This document shows positions 27,479 to 35,284 of a stretch of 64,000 bases of DNA, in pieces. A program made the translations under genes and the position numbers. The notes below the pieces were generated by a model. The model was not told the origin of the DNA. It did no database searches and saw only the letters and a program-made list of their open reading frames with translations. This DNA comes from an uncultured Muribaculaceae bacterium (GTDB lineage: Bacteria > Bacteroidota > Bacteroidia > Bacteroidales > Muribaculaceae). Each line of letters starts with the position of its first letter. The stretch's first letter is position 1. Location: positions 25,401 through 89,400 of the forward strand of contig CANRPJ010000010.1 in NCBI GenBank assembly GCA_947632485.1. The letters run 5' to 3'.

Positions 27479-28384
27479 ATGATCAGGAAAATATTTTTTA
27501 TGCTTGCGCTGGCTGCCTCACTGGCTGCCAACGCTCAGGATTCAGAGCGGACGGTCGTGATGGTCGATCCTCTTTTCGAGTATCCGATAGCGCCCGAGGA
27601 GATTGGCGGCATTCAGGAGAAAGCGAGCTGGGTGGCGGAGCATTTCTGGGATCCTATGGATTTCAAGAAAGCGCCTGTAGACCAGTCGGCTCTCAATCAT
27701 GCCATGAATGTGTATGTGACCTCATTCCGCTGGGCTCCTAAGGAGAATGCCGAGAAATCGCTTAATACTCTGTTGGCGAAGATAGAGAAGAATCCTACGC
27801 TGTTGCTCCAATTCGTGAAGGCTGCCGAGGAGAATCTCTACGGGCCTCGCGCGGAGCTCTGGAGCGACGAGGCTTATCTGCCTTTTCTTAAATCGATTGT
27901 AAAGAATAAGAAAATCAATGAATTGCGTCGTGCCAGATACGAGCGCCAGCTGAAGCTGATAGAAGCTACTTTAGTAGATAAAGAGGCTCCGGCATTTGAA
28001 TATAAGGACGTGGCCGGCGGATCGCAGATGTACAGGCCCGACGGCAGGGTCGCGATAATTGAGTTTGGCGATCCTGGTTGTAGCGATTGCAGAATGGCGC
28101 GGCTGCGCATGGAATCGAACGTGACCCTAAATGAGCTCGTGAAGGCTGACAAGGTGGCTATCTATTTCATCAATATCAATCCTGAGGAGGGCTGGGGTGC
28201 GGAAGTGGCCTCATATCCTCACAACTGGAATATCGGCGCCGCTGAGGACATAGATGAAATCTATGACCTTAGAATCACGCCTTCAATGTATGTAGTTGGT
28301 TCTGACCGCAAGATAGCGGCCAAGAACGTGAATGTAGAAGATGCCATGAATGTGGCATTAGGTCTGGCTCAGAAAGAGAAATAA
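27479..28384 (+). CDS. DUF5106 thioredoxin-like periplasmic protein
   Basis: This 301-residue exported protein has a signal peptide (MIRKIFFMLALAASLAANAQ). An N-terminal helical DUF5106 region (about 30-155) is followed by a thioredoxin-like domain with EFGDPGCSDCRMARLRM, where CSDC is the CxxC redox site, and the cis-Pro strand ITPSMYVVG. Likely a periplasmic thiol oxidoreductase of the type common in Bacteroidetes. It is 6 bp after the SGNH gene and 2 bp before DoxX, in the same run. Confidence 0.8.
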   Translation: MIRKIFFMLALAASLAANAQDSERTVVMVDPLFEYPIAPEEIGGIQEKASWVAEHFWDPMDFKKAPVDQSALNHAMNVYVTSFRWAPKENAEKSLNTLLAKIEKNPTLLLQFVKAAEENLYGPRAELWSDEAYLPFLKSIVKNKKINELRRARYERQLKLIEATLVDKEAPAFEYKDVAGGSQMYRPDGRVAIIEFGDPGCSDCRMARLRMESNVTLNELVKADKVAIYFININPEEGWGAEVASYPHNWNIGAAEDIDEIYDLRITPSMYVVGSDRKIAAKNVNVEDAMNVALGLAQKEK

Positions 28385-28386
28385 TC

Positions 28387-28893
28387 ATGAAAGGACCGAT
28401 CTCGCTCGCCAAGCGCCTGTATTTCTGGAGCACAGGTTATTCCTATACTAACTTAGGCAGACTTTTCCTCCGCCTTTTCATCGGCTTGATGCTCATACAG
28501 TTCGGAGTCAGGCAGATGATTCATTTCGATGAAGTGCTGCCTACGTTTCCCGACGTGCTTGGTTTCGGCAGGGAAGCCTCGCTGATACTGATGATCGCCG
28601 TAGAGATAATACCGGGAATATTTATCATGGCCGGCTTCCTTACGCGGCTTATGATAATTCCGCCTTTTGTGGCAATGATTGTGGCCGAGTATTATCTGCT
28701 TCACGATCTTGTGCATACGGCATCGTATCTTATATCCTGGCAGGAGCCGGGCTATGTGCCTATGTTCTTTCTCGGAATCTTCTTCTTCCTGCTTCTCGTA
28801 GGGCCCGGGAAGATTTCTGTAGATTATTTCCTTTCGCTCCATATAATCCATACGGAAGACCGGAGCGAGGAGGTTGAGCTGGAGGAGGTTTGA
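28387..28893 (+). CDS. DoxX-family membrane protein
   Basis: This 168-residue protein has four hydrophobic helices. The first, LGRLFLRLFIGLMLIQFGVRQ, carries the DoxX pattern. It ends in an acidic tail. DoxX/DoxD proteins are linked to thiol and redox chemistry in the membrane, which fits the thioredoxin-like gene 2 bp upstream. Specific role unknown. Confidence 0.8.
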   Translation: MKGPISLAKRLYFWSTGYSYTNLGRLFLRLFIGLMLIQFGVRQMIHFDEVLPTFPDVLGFGREASLILMIAVEIIPGIFIMAGFLTRLMIIPPFVAMIVAEYYLLHDLVHTASYLISWQEPGYVPMFFLGIFFFLLLVGPGKISVDYFLSLHIIHTEDRSEEVELEEV

Positions 28894-28899
28894 CCGGCA

Positions 28900-29988
28900 A
28901 TGGCGAAGGCAGTTCTGATATCAGGCGGAGTTGACAGCGCCGTAGCGGTGCATCTTCTGAAGGAGGCGGGCGAGGATCTGCACCTGTTCTATATCCGGAT
29001 CGGAATGGACGACAGGCGCGGCGACTGCTCCGCAGAGGAGGATATCGAGATATGCCGCCTGATAGCGCGCAGATACGGATTGCCTCTCGATGTGGTGCCT
29101 CTTCATGAGGAGTATTGGGACCACGTGATGGCGTATGCCTTGCGCACGGTGAAGGAGGGGCGCACGCCGCATCCCGACATGATGTGTAACCGAATGATAA
29201 AGTTCGGTTTCTTTGAAGATCGGTGGGGGAAGGAATTTGAAAAGACGGTCACCGGTCATTATGCCTCCGTCAGGGAGATAGGCGGCCGTTGCTTTTTAGG
29301 CACTGCGGTTGATCCCGTGAAAGACCAGACGGATTTTCTGGCGCAGATCACATATAGCCAGCTCAGTCATGCCCAGTTCCCGCTCGGCGATCTCCCCAAG
29401 GCTGAAGTGAGGCGTCTGGCCCAGGAGGCGGCTCTGCCAAATGCGGGAAGAAAAGACTCCCAGGGAATCTGCTTTCTGGGGAAGATTGACTATAACGAAT
29501 TTCTCCGTAGGCATCTCGGCGAGAAAACAGGCGCCGTGATTGAGATTGAGACAGGCAAAAAAATAGGTGAGCACAAAGGCTATTGGTTTCATACGATAGG
29601 GCAGCGTAAGGGTCTCGGTCTTGGAGGAGGTCCTTGGTTCGTGGTCCGCAAGAATGTGAAGGAGAATGTGCTCTACGTATCTCATGGCTATGAAACTCCT
29701 CTGCAATATGGTAGGATTCTTAATCTCATGGAGATGCACTGGATATCCGGCGAGCCGGAGGAGGCTGCTTCAGGCAGCATGAAGGTGGCTTTCAAGAACC
29801 GCCATACACCAGCTTTCCTGAACGGAGAGCTCCGCAGGCAAGAAGATGGAGAATGGTTGCTTGAGAGCGAGAGCGACGTGCAGGGAATAGCTCCCGGCCA
29901 GTTTGCGGTAATCTATACGCCGGATCGCGAGCTATGTCTCGGGTCGGCTATGATCACCGCTCCTGAACCCGGAGAATTAAAACTTTAG
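28900..29988 (+). CDS. mnmA: tRNA-specific 2-thiouridylase
   Basis: This 362-residue enzyme installs 2-thiouridine at position 34 of tRNAs for Lys, Glu and Gln. The N-terminal PP-loop ATPase motif is [15 protein letters not shown]. The catalytic Cys pair is in [12 protein letters not shown] and [13 protein letters not shown]. The central and C-terminal beta domains that bind tRNA are present. The start [10 protein letters not shown] is 6 bp after doxX. Normal length. Confidence 0.93.
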   Translation: MAKAVLISGGVDSAVAVHLLKEAGEDLHLFYIRIGMDDRRGDCSAEEDIEICRLIARRYGLPLDVVPLHEEYWDHVMAYALRTVKEGRTPHPDMMCNRMIKFGFFEDRWGKEFEKTVTGHYASVREIGGRCFLGTAVDPVKDQTDFLAQITYSQLSHAQFPLGDLPKAEVRRLAQEAALPNAGRKDSQGICFLGKIDYNEFLRRHLGEKTGAVIEIETGKKIGEHKGYWFHTIGQRKGLGLGGGPWFVVRKNVKENVLYVSHGYETPLQYGRILNLMEMHWISGEPEEAASGSMKVAFKNRHTPAFLNGELRRQEDGEWLLESESDVQGIAPGQFAVIYTPDRELCLGSAMITAPEPGELKL

Positions 29989-30023
29989 CGAAACGAGAAT
30001 GTTTCTTCTTTAGCTGATTTCAA

Positions 30024-30602
30024 ATGGAAATGGAAAACAAGATAAGGCTCGAACTGCTCGGCATCACCGGTAATCAGGTGGAGCCGGGTGTCTATGCAGT
30101 GGTGCTTCAGCAGACCGGCGGCACGCGCCGGATTCCAATTATAATCGGCGCCTCTGAGGCGCAGTCGATACAATGCAAACTTCAAGATGTGCGCACGCCC
30201 CGGCCGCTTACCCATGATTTGCTGGCCAATATGATGCGCGCATTCGGGATAGCCCTGAAAGAGGTGCATCTTAAGAAGCTGCCCAACGGCATTTTTGCTG
30301 CGGATCTGATGCTTACCGATGGCGACCGTGAGATAGCGATGGATTCGCGCAGCTCAGATGCCGTGGCTCTGGCCGTGAGGGTCGGGGCTCCAATCTTTAC
30401 AACTCCCGATGTGCTTGAAGAGGCCGGTTTCGAGCCCGATGAGATCCGCAGCCGCCATCAGCCGGTAGCAGAGCGGTATGTGCCTTCTCTTGAGGAATTG
30501 CAGGAGGCGATGGAAGCGGCCGTAGAGAGGGAAGATTATGAAGAAGCCGCCCGCATAAAGCGTCAAATTGAAGAGCGCTCATCGGGCGAAAAAGTGGAAT
30601 AA
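30024..30602 (+). CDS. Bifunctional nuclease (DUF151) with C-terminal UVR motif
   Basis: This 192-residue protein has an N-terminal BFN/DUF151 domain (about 5-130), with RIPIIIGASEAQSIQ and MDSRSSDAVALAVRV as its conserved blocks. A UvrB/UvrC-type interaction motif (about 150-187) follows: LEELQEAMEAAVEREDYEEAARI. This fusion is common in Bacteroidetes. BFN proteins can show RNase/DNase activity, but their physiological role is not settled. It ends the long plus-strand run with a terminator directly after it. Confidence 0.85.
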   Translation: MEMENKIRLELLGITGNQVEPGVYAVVLQQTGGTRRIPIIIGASEAQSIQCKLQDVRTPRPLTHDLLANMMRAFGIALKEVHLKKLPNGIFAADLMLTDGDREIAMDSRSSDAVALAVRVGAPIFTTPDVLEEAGFEPDEIRSRHQPVAERYVPSLEELQEAMEAAVEREDYEEAARIKRQIEERSSGEKVE

Positions 30603-30653
30603 AATTAGCTTTATGCTAAAAAACGGGCAATAACGAAAGAAAAGCTAATTTTT
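30602..30653 (+). terminator. AT-rich terminator after the nuclease gene
   Basis: AAATTAGCTTT (30602-30612) pairs perfectly with AAAGCTAATTT (30641-30651), followed by TT. The loop is 28 nt. It starts at the stop codon and separates the run from argR. Confidence 0.65.
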
Positions 30654-30676
30654 AGGTCAAAAAAATTGACTTGAAT

Positions 30677-30708
30677 TTTGCATGATGTAAAAATTATTAC
30701 TATATTTG
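30677..30708 (+). promoter_or_regulatory. argR promoter
   Basis: TTTG (30677-30680), 20 nt, TATATTTG (30701-30708) is a perfect consensus promoter. An inverted repeat TTTGCAG (30705-30711) with CTGCAAA (30727-30733) overlaps the -7 element and start site and could be an operator or a 5' hairpin. The segment is AT-rich, as ARG boxes are, but no clear full ARG box is seen. Confidence 0.75.
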
Positions 30709-30743
30709 CAGCATATTATTAATCATCTGCAAACATACCTGAT

Positions 30744-31241
30744 ATGAAGAATCGTAAGCAAAGGGTAGAAAATATCGTGGATCTTATCCGCACCCAGTGT
30801 GTAGGCAGCCAGGAAGAGCTTGCCAGACTGTTGGTAGATCGTGGTTTCAAGGTGACTCAGGCCACACTGTCGCGCGACCTGAAGATGCTCAAGACTACAA
30901 AGGTACCGACCGACCGCGGCACCTATATGTATATCTTGCCCGACAGCAATACTCTTAAGGATAAGCTTCTTGCCACCGGCCAGATTGCAATGAACGCCAA
31001 CTATCAGAGCGGCTTCATCTCGATCGATTTCTCCGGTAATATCGCTGTGATCAAGACCCGCAACGGCTATGCCGCAGGTCTCGCCTACGATATAGATATG
31101 AGCAATAGCCCCGATATTCTCGGTACGATTCCCGGATCAGATACAATCTTCGCAGTAGTACGCGAGGGTCTTACCAAAGAGGAGATGCACGAGATCTTTT
31201 CCCGCCTGCTTCCCCTTGAGGATAAAATGCCTCGGGTCTGA
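30744..31241 (+). CDS. argR: Arginine repressor ArgR
   Basis: This 165-residue DNA-binding regulator senses arginine. The N-terminal winged helix has QEELARLLVDRGFKVTQATL followed by SRDLKMLK, the ArgR SRD signature. The C-terminal oligomerisation and arginine-binding domain has SIDFSGNIAVIKTRNGYA and GTIPGSDTIFAVVREG (the GDD-like turn is GSD). It is first in a group with an ArgC-like protein and arginine decarboxylase, so it probably controls arginine and polyamine genes including its own. Confidence 0.92.
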   Translation: MKNRKQRVENIVDLIRTQCVGSQEELARLLVDRGFKVTQATLSRDLKMLKTTKVPTDRGTYMYILPDSNTLKDKLLATGQIAMNANYQSGFISIDFSGNIAVIKTRNGYAAGLAYDIDMSNSPDILGTIPGSDTIFAVVREGLTKEEMHEIFSRLLPLEDKMPRV

Positions 31242-31282
31242 TGCCTCCGGACGCGGGGGCGAACCCTGCAGGAACTATTAAT

Positions 31283-31322
31283 TTGAGTGACGGCCGTCCT
31301 GTCAGGGCGGCGCGTCGCTCAA
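31283..31322 (+). promoter_or_regulatory. Long hairpin immediately before the ArgC-like start codon
   Basis: TTGAGTGACG (31283-31292) pairs with CGTCGCTCAA (31313-31322), and GCCGTCCT (31293-31300) with AGGGCGGC (31304-31311), with two G-U pairs, a 1-nt bulge and a 3-nt loop (GTC). It ends 4 nt before the ATG at 31327. No T-run follows, so it may block ribosome access or act as an RNA element rather than a simple terminator. Confidence 0.6.
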
Positions 31323-31326
31323 TTTC

Positions 31327-32250
31327 ATGTCAACCCCTATGTATAAGGTAGCTATTATCGGCGCCGGCTCACCCGATGCCGGAGAACTGGTACGGTTGTT
31401 GGTTCATCACCCTGATGTTGAGCTTTCAGTGCTGTACGATGAAGCCTACGGAGGCATTCCGGTGTCGCAGGTGCACCATGGTCTGGTCGGTGATATTGAC
31501 CTTGCCATAACCTCAAAGGCGCGACTCGACGATATTGATGTAGTGTTTTTGTGTGGCGACGGAATGCTTGCCACCAGAATCGCATCGAATCCGGAAGAGC
31601 TTGGAGATAAGAGAATTATAGATCTGCGGCAAGGTCGCAATGCTGATGCCGAAGGCTTTGAGTATGGTCTTTCGGAAGTGAATAGGAAGCCGCTTGTTCG
31701 CGGTGCGCGCCGAGCCGTCACTGCCGGCCCAGTGGCCTCTGCCGCGCTTGTGGCAATGTATCCTCTTGCGAGCCATCTGCTTCTTGGCGGGCGACTTGCG
31801 CTTGAGGCGTTGTGTCGCAATGATCTGCACGATGAAGAATCAGTCAGAAAGTCGGCCAGAGAGATCGGCACGCGCCTGCAGATGGCTCAGCAGAGCTTCG
31901 GAGGCGATGTGGATATTAAAGTAAGCGAGTCGGCATCTGACCGGGTGATCCGGGTGCGCTCCACGCTGCCGATAGGTCTGTCGCTTGATGAGGTAGACCG
32001 GATTTATGAGGGTATCTACGATGATCATAACTTCACTTTCGTGCTCCACCGGAGAGTGGAAGATAAGGAGGTAGAAGGCACCAATAAATGTCTCGTTCAG
32101 GTTTCCAAGCCGAGTGATGGTGAGCTTGCTATAGAAGCGGTGGCTGACGGGCGGCTCCGTGGCGGTGCAGGCGAGGCGCTTCATCTTATGAATCTTCTGC
32201 TCGGGCTTCACGAGAAGACGGGACTGGAGCTTAAGGCATCGGTGTTTTAA
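31327..32250 (+). CDS. ArgC-like protein lacking the catalytic cysteine
   Basis: This 307-residue protein has the two-domain layout of N-acetyl-gamma-glutamyl-phosphate reductase: an N-terminal Rossmann motif VAIIGAGSPDAGELVRLLVHH and a C terminus RGGAGEALHLMNLLLGLHEK that clearly matches ArgC. The catalytic motif of true ArgC, NPGCYPTAAL, is here TAGPVASAAL (residues 132-141), so Cys is replaced by Pro135. The conserved PHxxPMxRGI His region is also absent. It is probably not an active reductase and may be a regulatory or repurposed paralogue. It sits between argR and ssb/speA. A start at Met5 is possible. Confidence 0.75.
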   Translation: MSTPMYKVAIIGAGSPDAGELVRLLVHHPDVELSVLYDEAYGGIPVSQVHHGLVGDIDLAITSKARLDDIDVVFLCGDGMLATRIASNPEELGDKRIIDLRQGRNADAEGFEYGLSEVNRKPLVRGARRAVTAGPVASAALVAMYPLASHLLLGGRLALEALCRNDLHDEESVRKSAREIGTRLQMAQQSFGGDVDIKVSESASDRVIRVRSTLPIGLSLDEVDRIYEGIYDDHNFTFVLHRRVEDKEVEGTNKCLVQVSKPSDGELAIEAVADGRLRGGAGEALHLMNLLLGLHEKTGLELKASVF

Positions 32251-32263
32251 CAGGAAAAATGAG

Positions 32264-32590
32264 ATGTCGGTTAATAAGGTAATTCTATTAGGCAATGTAG
32301 GTCGCGATCCTGAACTGCGCTATCCGGAGAAGGATTTTGCCGTAGCATATTTTTCGTTGGCTACCAACGAATTGCAAGGCTCCTCGCAAACCGAGACTAC
32401 GGAATGGCACAATATCGTGATGACCGGCCGCAACGCCGAATATGCCGAACGATATATAAGGAAAGGCACTAAACTCTATCTCGAAGGAAAACTCCGCACT
32501 CGCGAGTATGAAGACCGGCTCAAGATAGTGAGACGCCGCACTGAGATCTGGGTGGAGCGCTTTGAGATTTTGGGCAGAGCAGGTGCATAA
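32264..32590 (+). CDS. ssb: Single-stranded DNA-binding protein, short form
   Basis: This 108-residue OB-fold protein opens MSVNKVILLGNVGRDPELRY, the classic SSB start, and has TEWHNIVMTGRNAEYAERYI and KGTKLYLEGKLRTREY. The usual flexible linker and acidic DDIPF-like tip that recruits repair proteins are missing; the protein ends ILGRAGA. That suggests a secondary SSB that covers DNA without recruiting partners. It lies 13 bp after the ArgC-like gene and 32 bp before speA. Confidence 0.88.
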   Translation: MSVNKVILLGNVGRDPELRYPEKDFAVAYFSLATNELQGSSQTETTEWHNIVMTGRNAEYAERYIRKGTKLYLEGKLRTREYEDRLKIVRRRTEIWVERFEILGRAGA

Positions 32591-32622
32591 GGATAGAATC
32601 ATAGTTTTTTTACGACTGAAAA

Positions 32623-34521
32623 ATGAGAAAATGGCGAATTGAAGACTCAGCGGAGCTCTACAATGTGGGCGGCTGGGGTCTGAAATACTTTTCAATCAAT
32701 GATAAAGGCCACGTGCAGGTTACGGCTCGCGAGGGTTGTCCGCCGGTGGATCTGAAGGAGGTTATGGACGAGCTGAAGCTCCGCGATGTGTCGGCTCCTC
32801 TTCTGCTGCGCTTCCCAGACATTCTCGACAACAGAATCCAGAAGATCTCCGGGTGTTTCCGTAAGGCTGCCGAGGAATATGGTTATAAGGCTCAGAATTT
32901 CATAGTCTATCCTATCAAGGTGAACCAGATGCGCCAGGTGGTGGAGGAGATAGTGAGCCATGGCAACAAATATAATATCGGACTTGAAGCGGGATCGAAG
33001 CCGGAGCTTCACGCGGTGCTGGGTGTGAGCACGCATGAAAACTCGCTCGTGATCTGCAATGGCTATAAGGACGAAGATTATGTGGAGCTGGCTCTTCTGG
33101 CGCAGAAGATGGGCCGCCGGATCTATATAGTGGTGGAGAAGCTGAATGAGCTGGAGCTGATAGCCAAGGTAGCGAAAAGGCTTAATCTCGTGCCAAATCT
33201 CGGAATCCGCATCAAGCTGTCGTCGTCGGGCAGCGGAAAATGGGAGGAGTCGGGCGGCGATGTAAGCAAGTTTGGCCTGAACTCGAGTGAACTCCTTACG
33301 GCTCTGGAATTTCTGGAGAGTCACGGCATGAAGGAGAGCCTGAAGCTGATTCATTTCCACATAGGAAGCCAGATCACCAAGATCCGCCGAATCAAGAATG
33401 CCTTGCGCGAGGCGATGCAGTTTTATGTGCAGCTTGTGCGTATGGGATTCGATATCGACTTTGTAGATATAGGCGGCGGTCTGGGAGTAGACTACGATGG
33501 ATCGCGCTCCTCATCGGGTGAAAACTCGATGAACTACAGTATTCAGGAGTATGTGAACGACTCGGTGTCGGCTCTTGTAGACGTCTGCGTGAAAAACGAC
33601 CTGAAGCAACCTAATATCATTACTGAAAGCGGACGCTCGCTGACGGCTCATCATTCAGTGCTGATAATCGAGACTCTTGCCCGTACGGCTCTGCCGATAT
33701 GGAATGACAACGATACTCTTGATGAGAATGCTCATGAGCTGGCGAGAGAGCTCTATCAGATCTGGGATAAGATAAACAGAACCAGGGTGTTTGAAGACTG
33801 GCACGATGCCCTTCAGATCCGCGAGGAGGCTCTTGAGCTGTTCAGTCTCGGACTGCTTGATCTCCGCACGAGAGCCCAGATAGAGAAGTTGTTCTGGAGC
33901 GTGGCCCGCGATGTGTTTGATATCACCAAGAGCATGAAGCACCCGCCTGAAGAGCTCAGGAAGGTAGCCAAGATGCTGCCTGAGAAATATTTCTGCAATT
34001 TCTCGCTCTTCCAGTCGCTGCCCGACAGCTGGGCGATCGACCAGATGTTTCCCATCATGCCGATAGCGCGCCTGAATGAGAAGCCGGACCATCTGGCCAC
34101 GATACAGGACGTGACCTGCGACAGCGATGGTAAGATAACTCGCTTCGTATCGCCGCAGGGCTGCAGCTATGCTCTTCCGGTTCACGACCTTAAGCCTTCT
34201 GAGAGATACTATCTCGGAGTGTTTCTTGTAGGCGCTTATCAGGAGATTCTTGGCGACCTTCATAACCTCTTCGGCGATGCAGCCGCAGTGCATGTGCTGG
34301 TGTCGAAAGATGGCTATGAGATTGAGCAGGTGATTGATGGAGAGCCGGTAGCCGACGTGCTCGACTATGTGGAGTATAGTCCCAAGAAGCTGGTTCGCAA
34401 TCTGGAGAAGTGGGTAAATACCTCCATGAAGAAGGGAGTAATAACTCCCGAGGAGGGTCGGCAGTTCCTGAACAACTATCGTTCAGGTCTCTACGGTATT
34501 ACCTATCTGGAGCCGGACTGA
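32623..34521 (+). CDS. speA: Biosynthetic arginine decarboxylase
   Basis: This 632-residue PLP enzyme makes agmatine from arginine for polyamine synthesis. The PLP Lys lies in NFIVYPIKVNQMRQV. The glycine-rich phosphate-binding loop is FVDIGGGLGVDYDG, and HFHIGSQ and the C-terminal DVTCDSDG motif are typical of SpeA. Normal full length, with start MRKWRIEDSAELYNVGGWG. With argR upstream, arginine-responsive control is likely but unproven. Confidence 0.95.
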   Translation: MRKWRIEDSAELYNVGGWGLKYFSINDKGHVQVTAREGCPPVDLKEVMDELKLRDVSAPLLLRFPDILDNRIQKISGCFRKAAEEYGYKAQNFIVYPIKVNQMRQVVEEIVSHGNKYNIGLEAGSKPELHAVLGVSTHENSLVICNGYKDEDYVELALLAQKMGRRIYIVVEKLNELELIAKVAKRLNLVPNLGIRIKLSSSGSGKWEESGGDVSKFGLNSSELLTALEFLESHGMKESLKLIHFHIGSQITKIRRIKNALREAMQFYVQLVRMGFDIDFVDIGGGLGVDYDGSRSSSGENSMNYSIQEYVNDSVSALVDVCVKNDLKQPNIITESGRSLTAHHSVLIIETLARTALPIWNDNDTLDENAHELARELYQIWDKINRTRVFEDWHDALQIREEALELFSLGLLDLRTRAQIEKLFWSVARDVFDITKSMKHPPEELRKVAKMLPEKYFCNFSLFQSLPDSWAIDQMFPIMPIARLNEKPDHLATIQDVTCDSDGKITRFVSPQGCSYALPVHDLKPSERYYLGVFLVGAYQEILGDLHNLFGDAAAVHVLVSKDGYEIEQVIDGEPVADVLDYVEYSPKKLVRNLEKWVNTSMKKGVITPEEGRQFLNNYRSGLYGITYLEPD

Positions 34522-34528
34522 AAGGGCA

Positions 34529-35281
34529 ATGCGGTGCTTCGCTGAAATAGCCTATAATGGCGCTCCTTTCTGCGGTTGGCAACGGCAGCCGAATCAGCCG
34601 AGCGTGCAGCAGCGTGTAGAGGAGGCTCTGGCAACTGTAGTGCGTGCTCCGGTTCCTATTGTCGGAGCCGGCCGCACGGATACTGGGGTGCATGCCCGCC
34701 GGATCTGGGCTCATTTCGACCTGCCGGATTCTCTGACGGATCTGAATAGACTGGCGATTTCTCTTGACCGCCTCTGTGGTCCGGACATTGCTGTAAGGCA
34801 GATCAGGAAAGTGACTCCCGATGCTCATGCGCGATTCGATGCCGTGAGCCGCACGTACAGATACTACGTAATTCACCGCAAATCTCCCTTCAGCCGCGGG
34901 CTGGCATGGCAACTTCCCCGTCCGCTCGATTATGAGGCGATGAATGAGGCCGCCGCCATTCTGCCAGAAACGAGCGATTTTACCTCGTTTGCCAAGCTGC
35001 ATTCAGATGCCAAGACTAATATCTGCAAGGTAACTGAGGCTAAATGGTTCAGGACTGAGGAGGGCGCTTTTTTCCAGATAAGGGCAAACCGGTTTCTGCG
35101 CAATATGGTGCGCGCTGTGGTGGGTACACTTGTCGAGGTAGGCAGAGGAAGGTTGGATCTCAATGGATTCCGTGGCGTGGTAGAAGCGCGAAACCGCTGC
35201 GCCGCCGGCGAGTCAGTGCCCGCCCACGGCCTCTATCTCTGGGACGTAGAATATCCTCCTGAGATTTTTCTGCCGGAATAG
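34529..35281 (+). CDS. truA: tRNA pseudouridine synthase A
   Basis: This 250-residue enzyme forms pseudouridine at positions 38-40 of the anticodon arm. The catalytic Asp lies in GAGRTDTGVHARRI. Other TruA marks are AYNGAPFCGWQRQP near the N terminus and ANRFLRNMVRAVVGTLVEVG. It starts 7 bp after speA and ends 3 bp before ligA, so it is in a plus-strand unit. Normal length. Confidence 0.95.
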   Translation: MRCFAEIAYNGAPFCGWQRQPNQPSVQQRVEEALATVVRAPVPIVGAGRTDTGVHARRIWAHFDLPDSLTDLNRLAISLDRLCGPDIAVRQIRKVTPDAHARFDAVSRTYRYYVIHRKSPFSRGLAWQLPRPLDYEAMNEAAAILPETSDFTSFAKLHSDAKTNICKVTEAKWFRTEEGAFFQIRANRFLRNMVRAVVGTLVEVGRGRLDLNGFRGVVEARNRCAAGESVPAHGLYLWDVEYPPEIFLPE

Positions 35282-35284
35282 TTA

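Noticed and set aside
29985..30015. Small hairpin GAAAC/GTTTC with T-rich tail after mnmA
   Set aside because: The stem is only 5 bp and the next gene starts a few bases later; too weak to call a terminator.
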